Of a stretch of DNA of 64,000 bases, positions 1-7,567 are shown in pieces. The notes beneath the pieces were generated by a model, which was not told the origin of the DNA, searched no databases, and saw nothing but the letters and a program-made list of their open reading frames with translations. The position numbers were made by a program, and so were the translations under genes. The first letter of the stretch is position 1. Each line of letters begins with the position of its first letter. Source of the stretch: Corynebacterium macginleyi (GTDB lineage Bacteria; Actinomycetota; Actinomycetes; Mycobacteriales; Mycobacteriaceae); contig NZ_REGE01000005.1 of assembly GCF_003688935.1 (NCBI RefSeq), forward strand, positions 1 to 64,000, read 5' to 3'.

Positions 1-127
1 CGCGGGTTACATTCCTTTCGAGGATAAGTAAGAGTTGATTCGAAAGGTACCCGCGGTGGTCGCCTTTATGTGCACCGGCACGAGGCTTCACCCGGGTAAC
101 AGATACACCACACTAGCGGACGCAACC
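1..127 (-). mobile_element. End and leader of an IS256-family element
   Basis: The first 127 bases are the reverse complement, with scattered differences, of 2441-2563, which precedes an IS256-type transposase start. Read on the minus strand the segment ends exactly where the other copy has its ATG, so the transposase of this copy should begin just outside the window. The shared block starts near position 127, which marks the probable terminus. A second, divergently oriented copy of the same element is therefore present or cut by the window edge. Confidence 0.65.
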
Positions 128-231
128 ATCCAATGGCCGTGAAAAACCTCCGCGCCCGAAACACCAGTACCAACAAACGTAACACTTGCACACACCACAA
201 AAGTTGCAGTCAACTTCTTTCCAAATCTCAT
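88..231 (-). pseudogene. Truncated secreted-protein gene cut by the IS256-type end
   Basis: On the minus strand an ATG at 231 is preceded by a GGAAGGG-type ribosome binding site. It opens a typical signal peptide: MRFGKK followed by a hydrophobic stretch, with a likely cleavage site after VSGA. About 35 residues in, at roughly position 127, the frame enters the mobile-element sequence and stops at 88-90. An alternative upstream ATG is at 246. The mature part is too short to identify. A small secreted peptide or bacteriocin-like protein is possible but not shown. Confidence 0.4.
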
Positions 232-514
232 CCGTAGCCCTTCCATGCCACCGCACCTTCAACAGCTCAGCCCCAGATAATTGACAGCCAAAATTATGGT
301 ATCGCTACGATTGCACACCGTCCACAGAAATGTGAATAAAAACGCTTTTTCAAACGAAATAATTAGCCAAAACGCCAGATAGACACAAGCGCAGACTCGA
401 TCTTCGCGTCTCGCAACAGACCGTCAAATAACCTATATGGGGGGTATATAACTCTAAACTGCACATTCAGGCTGGGCAGTTTACGCATTGCATGTCACCG
501 ATGCACTTAGGGGA

Positions 515-545
515 CTCGACCCCCGAAAAGTGGACACATCGGGGG
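515..545. repeat. IS3-type terminal repeat remnant
   Basis: The string GACCCCCGAAAAGTGGACAC at about 517-536 recurs at 2842-2861, where it bounds an IS3-family remnant. The motif resembles the ends of IS3-family elements in corynebacteria. Here it stands alone, with no intact transposase. Confidence 0.5.
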
Positions 546-624
546 TTGGGCCCGCCTTTCCCAGCACGGCATTACAGCTTCCACCGGAAGTGTTGGTGAC
601 TCCTATAATAATGCACCGGCGGAA

Positions 625-845
625 AACGTTAACGGGCCCTCACAAGAACAAGCTAATCCATACCCGCAGGTAGGACGACGTTGTCGAAGTGGAAATCGCC
701 ACGTTCGAGTGGGTGTCATGGTGGAACGAGGTAAGGCTCCACCAAAGCCTGGGATACCGACCCCCCAGCCAAGGTGGAAACCGAATTTTGGAAGCAGACC
801 CCGCAACAGGGAATAATAGAAATCAAGGCAAATGCCTAGGAACAA
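625..845 (+). pseudogene. IS3-family transposase OrfB, C-terminal remnant
   Basis: The plus strand encodes KNKLIHTRR, a stop where the family normally has Trp, then DDVVEVEIATFEWVSWWNE and RLHQSLGYRPPSQ. This is the extreme C terminus of IS3-family OrfB integrases (WWN...RLHQ...LGYR). A frame change then recovers VETEFWKQTPQQ. With an internal stop and a frameshift, and only about 70 residues left, it is dead. The catalytic DDE part is absent. Confidence 0.7.
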
Positions 846-945
846 AACCCGGGGCACTTCAATCATCATCGTTGCAACAACCCCTAGAATCCAAGCGCTA
901 TGATTATGCCCGTCGCTTCTTTTTGACCCCAGAGAGGAACTGCCA

Positions 946-1152
946 ATGCTGGTTGCCGCCCTCGTCCTTGCTCTTGTGGCCTTTGTAGCTTTGGTGACGT
1001 ATGTACTAACCACCGGCGAGTGGGCGTTGTACTTCGTCTTTATCGCGGCGGGCGTCGGCATCGTTGCATTTATTTTTGATTGGGCGCGTAAATACCGTGC
1101 AGATAATCAATTGATCGAAGATGACTTGTCCCAAGAGCGGAAGCAGCACTAA
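946..1152 (+). CDS. Small two-segment membrane protein, hypothetical
   Basis: A 68-residue protein with a good ribosome binding site (GAGGAACTGCC before the ATG at 946). Residues 1-23 and 27-46 are hydrophobic, separated by TTGEWAL. The tail is charged (WARKYRADNQLIEDDLSQERKQH). It is probably an inner-membrane hairpin with a cytoplasmic C terminus. Unlike its neighbours it has no visible damage. I do not recognise a family. It stands alone on the plus strand between transposon debris and two broken minus-strand genes. Confidence 0.6.
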   Translation: MLVAALVLALVAFVALVTYVLTTGEWALYFVFIAAGVGIVAFIFDWARKYRADNQLIEDDLSQERKQH

Positions 1153-1218
1153 GGCCGGATACAGTTCTAGCTCACGGCAACACGCGTAGGTCTGAAGCTG
1201 GCTTCAGCCACTCTGAGG

Positions 1219-1497
1219 TTACCCTCGGGAGGCCGCCAAAGAACCAGCAAAATACCCGGCGTAGTTGAAGGTCGCGATCCACGCGCGGGACTGTGCCAAC
1301 CAACCCAGGCAACCTACCGCCAAAGGCAAGATGGGGGTACAAAAGAATCTCCCCAAGCCTATGGCTACAGCTGGGTCGGCCGTACCACGCGCCAGCGAGG
1401 AAGTCACTTTCACAGAAAAAGCATCCAGGTGAGTAGTTTCAGTCGTGGAGGAATGAGCGTCTCCTTCAGGCTTCCCTATTGTTTTCCTCTTGCGCAA
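1219..1497 (-). pseudogene. YbfB/YjiJ-type MFS transporter, N-terminal fragment
   Basis: Residues around 45-92 read AIGLGRFFCTPILPL ... WLAQSRAWIATFNYAGYFAG. This matches the start of YbfB/YjiJ-family major facilitator proteins (GLGRF...P.LP...WI...NY.GY..G). The frame stops at 1219 after the first or second membrane segment, while full members have about 400 residues. In another frame the sequence runs on briefly to about 1170, suggesting a frameshift plus deletion. The ATG at 1497 overlaps the end of the neighbouring decarboxylase-like gene, so the two were probably co-transcribed. Confidence 0.5.
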
Positions 1498-1835
1498 TGC
1501 CCTGGACGATTTTTGCCCTTTCTACTGCAGTCGGCATTCCAGCGTATACGCCAGCATGGAGAATAGCTTCAATAATTTCTTCAAATGAGCACCCGTTGCG
1601 GCGCGCTTCTCTAATGTGCGTCGCGAGCTCCGCATGTCTGTCTTGCGCAGCAAGAATACCTACGGTAACTAAACTGCGGGTTCGTAAATCGAGTCCATTT
1701 CTAGGCCAAAGGAATCCCCAGGGAGCTGTCTCAAGTAATTCGAGCACGGGTTGTGCGGGCCCCATCCTTTTAAAGTGGTGTTGACATAGTTATCACCCAG
1801 GAGAGAGTGTCTAATGGTTTGTGTGTAGGTTCCCA
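1466..1835 (-). pseudogene. Carboxymuconolactone decarboxylase family protein, frameshifted
   Basis: The open frame from 1765 to 1466 gives 99 residues. It includes WPRNGLDLRTRSLVTVGILA, then ELATHIREARRNGCSFEEI and HAGVYAGMPTAVE, which are hallmarks of the CMD fold (PcaC/AhpD-like, about 125-130 residues). The missing N terminus appears upstream in another frame as LLGDNYVNTTLK (about 1775-1815), like the LG.DYV segment of PcaC, with no good ATG. I infer a single frameshift near 1765-1780. A functional short protein starting at 1765 cannot be excluded. Confidence 0.5.
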
Positions 1836-1918
1836 ACCTACATAAGGAAATAAGCCAGAATGACTAGTGTGGCACGACGAGATGCGGCTGATAAGGCCAC
1901 AATTTGATGCGATTGAAT

Positions 1919-2440
1919 AAGGAAGCTTCTTGCTCACCCTGAGATGGCGAAACTTATTGACGAGCTAGGCACGTCCACCACGGATGCCAATGACCTGGTT
2001 CGCGGCATGTTGCAAGTCTCGATCACTAGGGGCTTGAATGCTGAGATGGATGCCCACCTGGGCTATGCATCCGGTGATAGCCCAGCTAAAGCTACTGTTG
2101 GAAGAAGATAACTACCGCAATGGGACGTATCCAAAGACCGTGGATTCTAACTACGGGCCTGTAAGCAGTGATGTTCCACGAGATAGAAACGGCACGTTTG
2201 TCCCTACCATGGTGCCCAAAGGCTTAAGGAGATTGACCGACGTTGAGTGAGACGATCGTCAGCTTGTATGCCGGCGGAATGACCATTCGGGATATCCAGC
2301 ATCATATGGCAACAGCGATGCGTGTCGATATCTCTCATGAAACAATTTCCGCGGTCACCGATGCCGTTCTCGGTGAGGTCATGGTCTGGCACAACCGCCA
2401 GTGAGATGAGTTCTACCCCGTTATCTTCCTGGGTGCTGGT
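1919..2440 (+). pseudogene. IS256-family transposase, frameshifted
   Basis: Three successive frames together read as one IS256/Mutator-type transposase. First comes LLAHPEMAKLIDELG ... NAEMDAHLGYASGDSP (to about 2112). Then YRNGTYPKTVDSNYGPVSSD ... VPTMVPKGLRRLTDVE (2119-2247). Then ETIVSLYAGGMTIRDIQHHM ... AVTDAVLGEVMVWHNRQ (about 2247-2403) and EFYPVIFLG. The DDE domain is lost where a second element starts at about 2441. At least two frameshifts and in-frame stops make it inactive. Confidence 0.8.
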
Positions 2441-2838
2441 TGCGTCCAGTAGTGTGGTGTATCTGTAACCCGTGGTAAGCCTCGTGCCGGTGCACAATAA
2501 GGCGACCATCACGGGGTACCTTTCGAATCAACTTCTACTTATCCTCGAAAGGAATGTAACCCGCGATGGCCACTAACCCTCATCATATCGATCCCACTGC
2601 GTATCTGGAAGAATTGCTCACCCAAGCCTCCCCAGACTTGATGCGCCAGATGCTTACAGACTTCATCAATCAGATCCTCTCGGCCCAAGCAGATAGTGTT
2701 TGCGGCGCCGATTACGCCACGGTGTCTCCACAACGGACTAATACCCGCAATGGCTACCGTCACCGCTGCTTAGACACCAGGGTAGGAAGCATTGATGTTG
2801 CTATCCCGAAACTACGTCACGGCGCATTCTTATGGGCC
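2441..2838 (+). mobile_element. IS256-family element, 5' part, truncated
   Basis: The left end and leader (2441-2565) are a near-copy, inverted, of 1-127. The transposase opens at the ATG at 2566 and runs for about 88 residues: ATNPHHIDPTAYLEELLTQA ... MLTDFINQILSAQAD ... NTRNGYRHRCLDTRVGSIDV, the N-terminal domain of IS256-type transposases. The frame breaks at about 2832-2840, where IS3-type terminal sequence begins. An IS3 element therefore appears to have inserted into or recombined with this copy, removing the catalytic domain. Confidence 0.75.
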
Positions 2839-3672
2839 TGACCCCCGAAAAGTGGACACATCAGGGGATAGTTATGCTGCTGTGGTCCGGGTAGCTGAAA
2901 TCTTGGTTTCACACACATTAGGTGTTACAAGGTTGCACCAAGAGTGCCGTCTTCGCGTATTACAGAATATCAATGACCGTGGCCACATCCTTGGTTGTTC
3001 CTCCCTTGTTAGCAGCAGGTAGGTAATGTCGCCGACATCAACTCGATTCGGCGCGTTAGCGCTAAAATTGCGGCCTACTACATCCGGCATGAGGCGATGG
3101 CCAGGCTCACACCTAGTGGTGGTAAATCGTCGGCGCTGCGGTAACCTTCGCGACGATGACGGCATCGGATTACATCTCTAACCTGAGGATTTTACGGGTT
3201 TGGACCGATGTATAAAACGAGCAACGATTCAGCTTTAAAACGTGTCACATCCACTTAACCGAGTATTCGGTTCGATGGTCATAGCCACACTGAGAAGCAG
3301 AACTCCCGTGAGTTGCTTTAAGCAAATTATTTTGCAGCCTTACCCAGGATGTCACGTTCTTCGCGCAGCTTCGCGTTTTCTTTCTCCAGCTGGCGGATCC
3401 ATATCAGGATTCTTTCGCCGTTTGGGCATTCTCATGCACCGGTTTTATGCAGGCGCGTTTGCCGGTGCCGTACTTAGTGCCCCATGAATGTGTTGATGCG
3501 CGGTTGATTCCGAGCTCGGCTGATGCTGAGTTCAGCGAGAGGTCCTCAGTGTTTTTGATAGAGGGCCACGGCATCGCGTGTGAACTGTTCGGAGTGCCTG
3601 GGCATGATGGTGGATTACCAATTTTGCTAACCCAACCGGACTGGAGATCAGGTGTCCGCCAAACTGGGGTGA
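2839..3672 (-). mobile_element. IS3-family element remnant
   Basis: The left boundary carries GACCCCCGAAAAGTGGACAC at 2842-2861. A diverged inverted counterpart (CACCCCAGTTTGGCGGACAC on the minus strand) lies near 3650-3672. Minus-strand reading gives OrfA pieces: MPRHSEQFTRDAVALYQKH, then GERILIWIRQLEKENAKLRE and ERDILGKAAK (about 3605-3322). These are followed by an OrfB piece, RNFSANAPNRVDVGDITYL (about 3110-2990), the start of the integrase core. Stops and frameshifts interrupt all of it, and at about 0.83 kb it lacks most of OrfB. Confidence 0.7.
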
Positions 3673-3776
3673 GCCCGTAGATTCCGTAGCGACGGCATAC
3701 TAAGCGGTGCCATGTATCCTCCCACCTTTTAGCAGCTTGGTGGAGTGAAAATTCGCCGACAGCCGAAAGAACGCTA

Positions 3777-3802
3777 CGCCCACTCCTCTAAGGGCGTGGG
3801 CG
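3777..3802 (-). terminator. Weak hairpin downstream of wag31
   Basis: CGCCCAC pairs with GTGGGCG across a 12-base loop, 45 bases after the wag31 stop codon. No clear T run follows on the minus strand, so function as an intrinsic terminator is uncertain. Confidence 0.3.
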
Positions 3803-3846
3803 CTACGGTTACCTATTTTAGGTTAGTTACTCATCCAACCAGCATC

Positions 3847-4944
3847 TTAGTTCTTACCGGCACCGCCGTTAGGAGCGGCAGTTCCGCGAGTCTCGAGCTC
3901 TTCCAGCTGAGACTCGAGGAGAGTCTTCAAGCGGGTGCGGTACTCGCGCTCGAAAGTGCGCAGCTCGGAGATACGTGCCTCCAGAGCAGTCTGCTGCTGC
4001 TTGACCGTATTCATCACTTCAGTGTGCTTCCTCTCAGCATCAGCCTGCAGCGATGCGGCCTTTTCCTCCGCCTGGCGAATCTGTGCCTCGGCACGGGAAG
4101 AGGCATCGTATTCGGTCTGCTGAGCCTTGGACTCTGCTTCAGAGACTAGCTTCCTCGAACGGTTTTCTGCATCCTGCACCTGAGCGTCGTACTTCCTCTG
4201 CGCCTCAGCAAGCTGTGCCCTGGAACGAGATTCAGCATCGGAAAGTTGCTTTTCAGCAGCTGTGCGAGCTTCAGACAGCATGGACTCAGACTCGGCGCGA
4301 GCCTCAGAAGTCAGGCGATCTGCCATCTGCTGGGCCAAGCCCAGCACGCGGGCTGCCTGCATGTGCGTATCGGGGGTAGCCAGGCCGTCTTCACCCTGTG
4401 TAGCACCGGCAGCGGTGGCCGCAGCGCTGAAGGAAGCTGAATTGGAGGAACCTGCTGCGGAAGCGGAGCTCTTCCAATTTTCGTTCTCACGCTGGGAAGA
4501 CTCTAGCTCATTCCTGGCCCTCCTGGCCTCTGCACGAGCCTCCTCGGCTTCCCTCTTGGCCTTTTCTGCCTCGGCCTGAGCTGCCTTTGCCTGCTCCTGG
4601 GCCTTCTTGGTTTCTTCCTTCGCGCGAGCAACCTCAGACTTGGAGTCCGCCAACTTGGTTTCATACTCAGCACGCAGCTTAGCCTCAATCTCCTTGCGCA
4701 GAGCTTCTCGGTCTGCGCCAGAGGTTGCGGCGGCCATGGCACCGGACCCTGCTCCGTTCATCTTAGCCCCGGAGCTAAGATCGCTCACCTGCGCCTGCAA
4801 GTCTTCATTTTCATCCTGCAGCTGGGCAAGGGCGTCCTCAACGAGGTCGAGGAACTGATCTACCTCATCCTCGTTGTAGCCACGCTTGCCAATCGGCGGC
4901 TTACTGAACGCGACGTTGTGTACATCAGCTGGTGACAGTGGCAT
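3847..4944 (-). CDS. wag31: Polar growth scaffold DivIVA/Wag31
   Basis: A 365-residue coiled-coil protein of the DivIVA family that marks the cell poles and organises apical wall growth in corynebacteria. Residues 1-60 are the DivIVA membrane-binding head ([20 protein letters not shown], then [20 protein letters not shown]). Long Ala/Glu/Lys/Arg heptads fill roughly 85-170 and 190-350, split by a Ser/Ala/Gly-rich linker near 170-190. The length matches corynebacterial members and exceeds mycobacterial Wag31. The ATG at 4944 follows a GGGGAAG ribosome binding site. It is the last gene of the dcw cluster and has its own candidate promoter. Confidence 0.97.
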   Translation of the reverse strand: MPLSPADVHNVAFSKPPIGKRGYNEDEVDQFLDLVEDALAQLQDENEDLQAQVSDLSSGAKMNGAGSGAMAAATSGADREALRKEIEAKLRAEYETKLADSKSEVARAKEETKKAQEQAKAAQAEAEKAKREAEEARAEARRARNELESSQRENENWKSSASAAGSSNSASFSAAATAAGATQGEDGLATPDTHMQAARVLGLAQQMADRLTSEARAESESMLSEARTAAEKQLSDAESRSRAQLAEAQRKYDAQVQDAENRSRKLVSEAESKAQQTEYDASSRAEAQIRQAEEKAASLQADAERKHTEVMNTVKQQQTALEARISELRTFEREYRTRLKTLLESQLEELETRGTAAPNGGAGKN

Positions 4945-5065
4945 GACTTGTCTTCCCCTTCGAATTGATCCAGCCCCGGAGCTTCCAGGGCCTTAGGAGC
5001 TGCGGTTCCAGTTTATCTAAACCTTCCCCACTAAGTTATATGTGGTTCATGATACGGGTTATCGC

Positions 5066-5094
5066 ATTATATTGTAACCGAAAGTCCACAATAA
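5066..5094 (-). promoter_or_regulatory. Candidate wag31 promoter
   Basis: On the minus strand a perfect TATAAT (5071-5066) lies about 120 bases upstream of the wag31 start. A weak TTATTG-like -35 sits 17 bases further upstream. The 208-base gap to yggT contains no gene. Confidence 0.45.
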
Positions 5095-5152
5095 TGGACG
5101 TAACGCCGACTCTCAATGTCTACCAAAGGTTACGGAGTGATGCGAAGTTGTC

Positions 5153-5443
5153 CTACAGGAAAATAACCTGCAGGAAAAGCGTCAAGAACGACAGCATAAA
5201 AAACAGCACCAAGACGGAAACATCCAGCGCGATCCCGCCCATCTGCAGCGGCGGAATAACCCGGCGCAAAGCTTTAACCGGTGGGTCCGTAATGGCGAAC
5301 AGAGGTTCGGCGACGATCATGAACCACCGCGGAGGGTTGAATTGCCGCGAGAAGGATTGAATCATCTCGATAATAATCCGAGCGATCAATACCCATGTAT
5401 AAACCCTCACCAAAAAGATGAGAATAATTCCAATTTCAATCAC
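5153..5443 (-). CDS. YggT family membrane protein
   Basis: A 96-residue protein with two hydrophobic segments (about 3-26 and 70-96). Between them is the family signature RQFNPPRWFMIVAEPLFAIT followed by DPPVKALRRVIPP. YggT proteins accompany sepF and divIVA in Gram-positive dcw clusters. A role in division or osmotic adaptation has been suggested, but the molecular function is not established. It lies between sepF and wag31, separated from sepF by a strong hairpin. Confidence 0.9.
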   Translation of the reverse strand: MIEIGIILIFLVRVYTWVLIARIIIEMIQSFSRQFNPPRWFMIVAEPLFAITDPPVKALRRVIPPLQMGGIALDVSVLVLFFMLSFLTLFLQVIFL

Positions 5444-5466
5444 GATTAGTCAGCCTATCGAATAGT

Positions 5467-5500
5467 CCCCCGTAGGTGTGCATTGCGCACTGTACGGGGG
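5467..5500. terminator. Hairpin between sepF and yggT
   Basis: CCCCCGTA pairs with TACGGGGG, extended inside by GTGC/GCAC. It sits 38 bases after the sepF stop codon and 24 bases before yggT. No T run follows on the minus strand, so it may attenuate or process the transcript rather than fully terminate it. Confidence 0.4.
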
Positions 5501-5537
5501 TTAACGGAATCTGCGGCGTAACATCTGGCTCGCGTTC

Positions 5538-6011
5538 CTAGCGCAGACCGCCGGCTCGCTCCAGTTCAGGTGTGGCAATATCGGCAGACCTAGGCACGAC
5601 GGCGAACACCCGACGCTGGGTATCCATACCCTTCGTCAGATTGAGCATGCGCCCTTCCAAACCGAAACACAGGCCCGCGGCGAAATCGATGAAACGTTTA
5701 GCGGTGCTGTGTTCGGCATCGGTAACCTCAAAGACGACTGCGTCGCCATCACGGAAAGGCTCGCCCACCTTGGCGGCATCGTTGAATGAGGTCAGGGAGA
5801 TAGCCACAATAGTAGGAACGAATTTTTCCTCGACGAGTGATGGTGTTGGGGTTGGCTCATAGGCCTGGGGAGCGCGGCGCGGTGCATAGGCCGCAGGGGC
5901 AGCGGCTCCATTGCCCATATAACGCGGCTCGTCGTTGTAGTAGGCGTCGTCTTCTTCGAAATCCATCGGACCAAGCCCGAAGAAATTCTTCGTCCTATCA
6001 ATGAATGACAT
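5538..6011 (-). CDS. sepF: Cell division protein SepF
   Basis: A 157-residue SepF, the membrane anchor and cross-linker of FtsZ filaments in actinobacteria, which lack FtsA and ZipA. The N terminus (MSFIDRTKNFFGLG) is the amphipathic membrane-binding helix. A Pro/Ala/Tyr-rich linker spans roughly 25-60. The SepF core runs from about 66 (FVPTIVAISLTSFNDAAKVG) through EHSTAKRFIDFAAGLCFGLE to RRVFAVVP. The start has a GAGGGAG ribosome binding site. The partner motif is visible at the C terminus of FtsZ in this window. Confidence 0.96.
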   Translation of the reverse strand: MSFIDRTKNFFGLGPMDFEEDDAYYNDEPRYMGNGAAAPAAYAPRRAPQAYEPTPTPSLVEEKFVPTIVAISLTSFNDAAKVGEPFRDGDAVVFEVTDAEHSTAKRFIDFAAGLCFGLEGRMLNLTKGMDTQRRVFAVVPRSADIATPELERAGGLR

Positions 6012-6114
6012 TTTGGGTCTCCCTCTGACCTAAATTTGTTCAAAGTTTAAGCGCGCAAATGTAAATGATGTGACTCATGTGATTTGCGCTGTGAAATGCG
6101 CTTTTGCAATATTT

Positions 6115-6813
6115 TTAACCTACTGGGCGCTTTCCCATGATGCTGGTTCCGACACGCACAATATCCGTGCCCGCGGCAATCGCTGCATCCAGATCCGCGC
6201 TCATCCCAGCCGAAAGTTTGAGGCGTCGGTCAAGGCGCTCGGACAACCGGTCAACGTCGGCCCGGACCGTTTCGAATACCTCCCGTGCATCAACATTGAG
6301 AGGAGGTACCACCATGAGCCCAGCAAATTCTAAATGCTCCGCCTTTTCAACGGTCTCGACCACCTCGTCCAGTTCTTCGCGCACTACTCCCCCGCGAAAA
6401 GTATCGCCATCGGCGGAGACCTGAATGAATACCGCAAGGTTGGTGTCTCGCTCACCGCGCTCATGTGCAAGGCTCACGCCGCGGTCGAGGGCCTTGGCCA
6501 ACTTCACCGAATCCACCGAATGGACGCTGGTGGCCCACCGCGCGACATGGTTGGCCTTTTTTGTTTGAATCTGGCCAATCATGTGAAATCGCAGCCGATC
6601 TAATTCCTGTGCCTTCGCTCGGGCTTCTTGCTCGCGGTTTTCCGCCACGTCTTCTACCCCAAGCTCCGCCAAAAGGGCGATGTCTCCTGCGGGATGGAAC
6701 TTAGTCACGACCAGCAACTGCGGGGCCGGGCGGTCATGCTCGGCGGCAATGGTGCTTATACGCTCCCGCGTTGCGGCCAGATTTTCTGCCAGTTCTTGTT
6801 TCCGTTTACTCAT
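6115..6813 (-). CDS. YggS/PLPBP family pyridoxal phosphate homeostasis protein
   Basis: A 232-residue member of the YggS/PROSC family, which binds PLP on a TIM-barrel lysine and buffers PLP levels. The PLP lysine is in LLVVTKFHPAGDIALL (residue about 38). Other signatures are EDVAENREQEARAKAQEL, FHMIGQIQTKKANHVA and the C-terminal IVRVGTSIMGKRP. No enzymatic reaction is established for the family. The start overlaps the end of the upstream yfiH-like gene by 8 bases, so the two are translationally coupled. This neighbourhood (ftsZ-yfiH-yggS-sepF) is conserved in actinobacteria. Confidence 0.94.
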   Translation of the reverse strand: MSKRKQELAENLAATRERISTIAAEHDRPAPQLLVVTKFHPAGDIALLAELGVEDVAENREQEARAKAQELDRLRFHMIGQIQTKKANHVARWATSVHSVDSVKLAKALDRGVSLAHERGERDTNLAVFIQVSADGDTFRGGVVREELDEVVETVEKAEHLEFAGLMVVPPLNVDAREVFETVRADVDRLSERLDRRLKLSAGMSADLDAAIAAGTDIVRVGTSIMGKRPVG

Positions 6814-7567
6814 GATTAGCCTCCAGCCAAATCACACCAGCCTGGCGTCCAGTGGTTCCTTCGCGCCGATAGGAAAAGAAATTCGTGTCCTCAATGGTGC
6901 AGCGCGGATCCGAATCGATGTTGGTAATGCCTAGGCCCATCAATTGGCGGATAAGCCCAGCCCGGACGTCTATGCCCCACGTACCCTGCGCGGTCTTGCA
7001 TTTCGAGCCTGGAAGCCGCCGTTCAACATCGTTAGCCATTTCTTCCGGCACCTCGTAGTTTTTGCCGGATGCGGCGGGCCCCATGACCACCTGGATTCGC
7101 TCCGGCTGGGCACCGAGTTTCTGCATCTCACGCACGGTATTGACTACGATTGCGTTACGGGCACCGAGCCGACCGGCATGGACGGCGGCGATGACCCCGG
7201 CGGAAACATCAACAAGCAGCACGGGCGTACAATCCGCGACGAGGACGCCTAGGCCGAGCCGACGTTGCGTGGTCAAAATCGCGTCCGTTGCGGGCACCGG
7301 GGTATCGCGCGGGCCGTCAACGACGGTGACCGTATTGGTGTGGAGCTGTTCCATCCACACGATGTTTTCAATCCCGGTGATACGCAAAAGGCGCTCACGG
7401 TTAGCCGCCACGTTAGCCGGATTGTCGCCGACATGGCTGCCCAGATTGAAAGACTCATAGGGATAGGCAGACGCCCCGCCTGCACGGCTGGTAAAAACCA
7501 TGCGGACGGGGCGGTTAGTGCGATGTTCCTCGTTTACTGACATGCACACCAGCGTAGCGGTTTGCAC
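6806..7567 (-). CDS. YfiH/PgeF laccase-domain protein
   Basis: A member of the multicopper-oxidase-like laccase domain family (YfiH, PgeF), linked to editing of peptidoglycan precursors and purine nucleoside phosphorolysis. Signatures include FTSRAGGASAYPYESFNLGS, VADCTPVLLVD and AAVHAGRLGARNAIV. The position of the usual Cys in GPxxGxCYEV reads GPAASGKNYEVP, and the usual downstream His position reads GTWGIDVRAG, so two of three metal ligands appear absent. The GTG at 7567 directly follows the ftsZ stop; an ATG at 7543 (MSVNEEH) is an equally plausible start. Confidence 0.9.
   Translation of the reverse strand: MQTATLVCMSVNEEHRTNRPVRMVFTSRAGGASAYPYESFNLGSHVGDNPANVAANRERLLRITGIENIVWMEQLHTNTVTVVDGPRDTPVPATDAILTTQRRLGLGVLVADCTPVLLVDVSAGVIAAVHAGRLGARNAIVVNTVREMQKLGAQPERIQVVMGPAASGKNYEVPEEMANDVERRLPGSKCKTAQGTWGIDVRAGLIRQLMGLGITNIDSDPRCTIEDTNFFSYRREGTTGRQAGVIWLEANHE

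Noticed and set aside
5467-5500. The hairpin between sepF and yggT as a riboswitch.
   Set aside because: It is a simple stem with no conserved loop or alternative pairing visible; a processing or attenuation hairpin is simpler.
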